64,000 nucleotides of DNA from Coriaria nepalensis (Eukaryota; Streptophyta; Magnoliopsida; Cucurbitales; Coriariaceae): positions 1,870,001 through 1,934,000 of the forward strand of contig CP114483.1 of the NCBI GenBank assembly GCA_027186245.1, given 5' to 3'. This document shows, piece by piece, positions 62,528-64,000 of the stretch. The first letter of the stretch is position 1. Every line of letters begins with the position of its first letter. Under the pieces are notes generated by a model. It was not told the DNA's origin. It saw only the letters and a program-made list of their open reading frames with translations, and searched no databases. The position numbers were made by a program, and so were the translations under genes.

Positions 62528-62937
62528 TGATCGACGGGTTTAGTTTTTCTCTTTCGTTTGGTTCACTGATTGCCCCCTTCTTCAGTCTTACGTATCTATT
62601 TTTTTTGGGTTCGGTGTGCCACCTTTAGTCTTTTTTTGGCTGCATTACAGGAATATTGATTGTGGTTTTCTTGTATAGTGGTCTTTTCTCTTTCTTCGTG
62701 GAAGTATTTAAAAAACAGGCTTAAAATACCATACTATAACATCAATGTTAGAAGCTTTTGTTATCATAATAGGATGTACTTTTAATCCTCTTCATATTCC
62801 GTATAAATTTTTGTTTGGGATTCGAATCTTTTTGGTTTCTACTTATAAAACGCCAAAACATGTCGGGATGTACACCAATTTTACATTACAAAATACAGAC
62901 ACGGTGCGTATCAACAATTGAGGCTTTTCTTCTTTTT
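62528..62937. other. Convergent 3' region, no gene
   Basis: About 410 bp between the stop codons of the BSK (+) and RING-CH (-) genes; AT-rich 3' UTR sequence only. Confidence 0.6.
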
Positions 62938-64000
62938 TTAGGCAGGCATGTTGAAGTGGAAGAGCCAAGATATAACAAAAGCAAAAACGACACAAGCTAG
63001 AAGAAAATTAAGGAAGCGGTGGCCCCGCCAGAAGCTCCAGCTATCTGCCAGAGGAACTTGGGATGGTGCTGCCGTGCTAATACTATTACTATCACTACTC
63101 CCTGTTATCAATGAGCCATTAGTATTAGCCCCGTTAGATTCCTCTGTTGACCCAACTCCATTTCCTCCTCCGACAACATTTCGTGCGACCGAATGGCAAA
63201 TCTCGCATGTCCTAAAATAAGATCCGATAATGGTAAAAATACTATTATTACCAAATTTCTACTTATCTTCCTAAAATTGATGGTGCTAAAGAATACACGC
63301 GTTTCATCAATGGCTAATTAGAACCCTCTGTTTCTGAGGAATTAAAAATTCTTTTAGTGGCGAATCAGCCGGCAGAATCAAATGACGAATGCAATGCTAA
63401 GCAATCACCACTTGTCCAAAGAGATTATAGTAAAAGGAGGGGGGGGGGGGGGGGGGGCCTCAAGTGTTTCAAAAACTACTAGTCAGTGTATATAGACATC
63501 CGAAAATTCTTCGTAGTTTGTTCTTAAGATTTCTGAGATGCCCATCTAGTATTTGTCAAAAAACTCATGCAATTTCAGATTAAATTTGTAAGTAAAGTAG
63601 AGGAAAGTAAAAGAAAAAAGGTTTCATTTTTAATACTGACTTGTTTCCCTTGATTTGGAACCACTGCTCAGCACAGTGCCTGTGAGCAACAGCTAAATCA
63701 TTCTTGCAAGAACAACCCAATTCAATCGGAATACCAGATTCAAGACTGTTACCGTCAAAACCCAGATGACAAATCCTACAATCTCTCGCCAAGTCTACTT
63801 TACCCACCAAATATTGCACCTTCCTCGTGTTAATCTGACCAATCTCAAAGGCAACGATGGAACAATCATCCGAAACAGAGGAAGCTCTCTGACTCTGAGA
63901 TTCCGACACAATCCCAACCTCATCGTATGAAACGCCGGTGGTCGAGAAGAACAGAGAGTGGCATGAACCCTCCTCGGCATCAGAGAAGAATCCGCTGTCA
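62938..64000 (-). CDS. RING-CH (RINGv, MARCH-type) membrane E3 ubiquitin ligase, 5' end beyond window
   Basis: Two exons visible, 63641 to the right edge and 62938-63211, joined in phase across a 429-bp intron. The frame is open to base 64000, so the start lies outside the window; about 210 residues are seen. The RING-CH (C4HC3) domain has CRICHLG, LGCSCKNDLAVAHRHCAEQW and, across the splice junction, KTCEIC. A Ser/Asn/Gly-rich linker follows, then a C-terminal hydrophobic segment (FLLACVVFAFVISWLFHF) that should be a membrane anchor. Such proteins transfer ubiquitin from E2 enzymes to membrane or endomembrane substrates. The substrate is unknown. The intron contains a 19-G run. Confidence 0.88.
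63439..63457. repeat. Poly-G tract (19 bp) in RING-CH intron
   Basis: Uninterrupted run of 19 G on the plus strand, C on the sense strand of the minus-strand gene, inside its intron (63212-63640). Confidence 0.9.

Overview
The window is nuclear DNA of a eudicot flowering plant, probably a rosid-type species (species not identifiable from sequence alone). It is AT-rich, with GT-AG (occasionally GC-AG) introns of 70-2000 bp, microsatellites, nuclear tRNA genes and plant-only families: DC1 proteins, a BEL1-like homeobox gene, NPF transporters, a PRONE RopGEF, oleosin, COPT, class I small heat-shock protein, inositol phosphorylceramide synthase and a BSK kinase. I resolved exon structures by matching splice sites to conserved protein sequence recalled from the families; no search was run.

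Layout, left to right. 1-4.7 kb: a decayed tandem cluster of DC1 genes (one intact three-domain gene, one gene running off the left edge, at least three fragments), with a possible small transposon in it. 5.8 kb: tRNA-Val(CAC). 8.4-10.8 kb (-): BLH9/RPL-like homeobox gene. 12.3-14.5 kb (-): NPF5.6/5.7-like transporter with a GC-AG first intron and a microsatellite-encoded Glu tail. 14.5-18.8 kb: repeat-rich, no gene. 18.8-20.0 kb (-): broken N-terminal piece of an RH33-like RNA helicase gene, head-to-head with a PI31 proteasome-regulator gene (+, 20.3-23.9 kb), whose third intron holds a complete Myb/SANT-like gene. 24.4 kb: decayed tRNA-Ser(AGA). 25.2-25.7 kb (-): oleosin. 27.4 kb (+): small secreted six-cysteine peptide. 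28.7-29.8 kb (+): SIS-like serine-rich protein that lacks an AUG start. 31.1-33.6 kb (-): RopGEF. 33.6-40.8 kb: gene desert. 40.8-42.4 kb (+): conserved protein of unknown function. 44.9-49.8 kb (+): PASTICCINO1 (FKBP-TPR) locus, full-length in layout but carrying a stop codon, a lost splice acceptor and a frameshift. 50.8 and 51.7 kb: divergent COPT copper transporter and heat-shock-element-driven class I sHSP. 55.2-58.0 kb (+): IPC synthase. 59.9-62.5 kb (+): BSK kinase. 62.9-64.0 kb (-): RING-CH E3 ligase running off the right edge.

The genes do not form one pathway; the logic is ancestral gene order. From memory, the Arabidopsis relatives fall in two runs: At3g53960 (NPF5.7), 53970 (PI31/PTRE1), 54000, 54010 (PAS1), 54020 (IPCS1), 54030 (BSK6); and At5g02010 (RopGEF7), 02020 (SIS), 02030 (RPL). 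Here the two runs are interleaved, as expected if this window keeps an order that Arabidopsis lost by duplication and alternate gene loss. I found no new defence-type or mobile system. The most notable points are the broken PAS1 locus, the gene nested in the PI31 intron, the AUG-less SIS gene, the repeat-mutilated helicase fragment and the uncharacterised cysteine-rich peptide.
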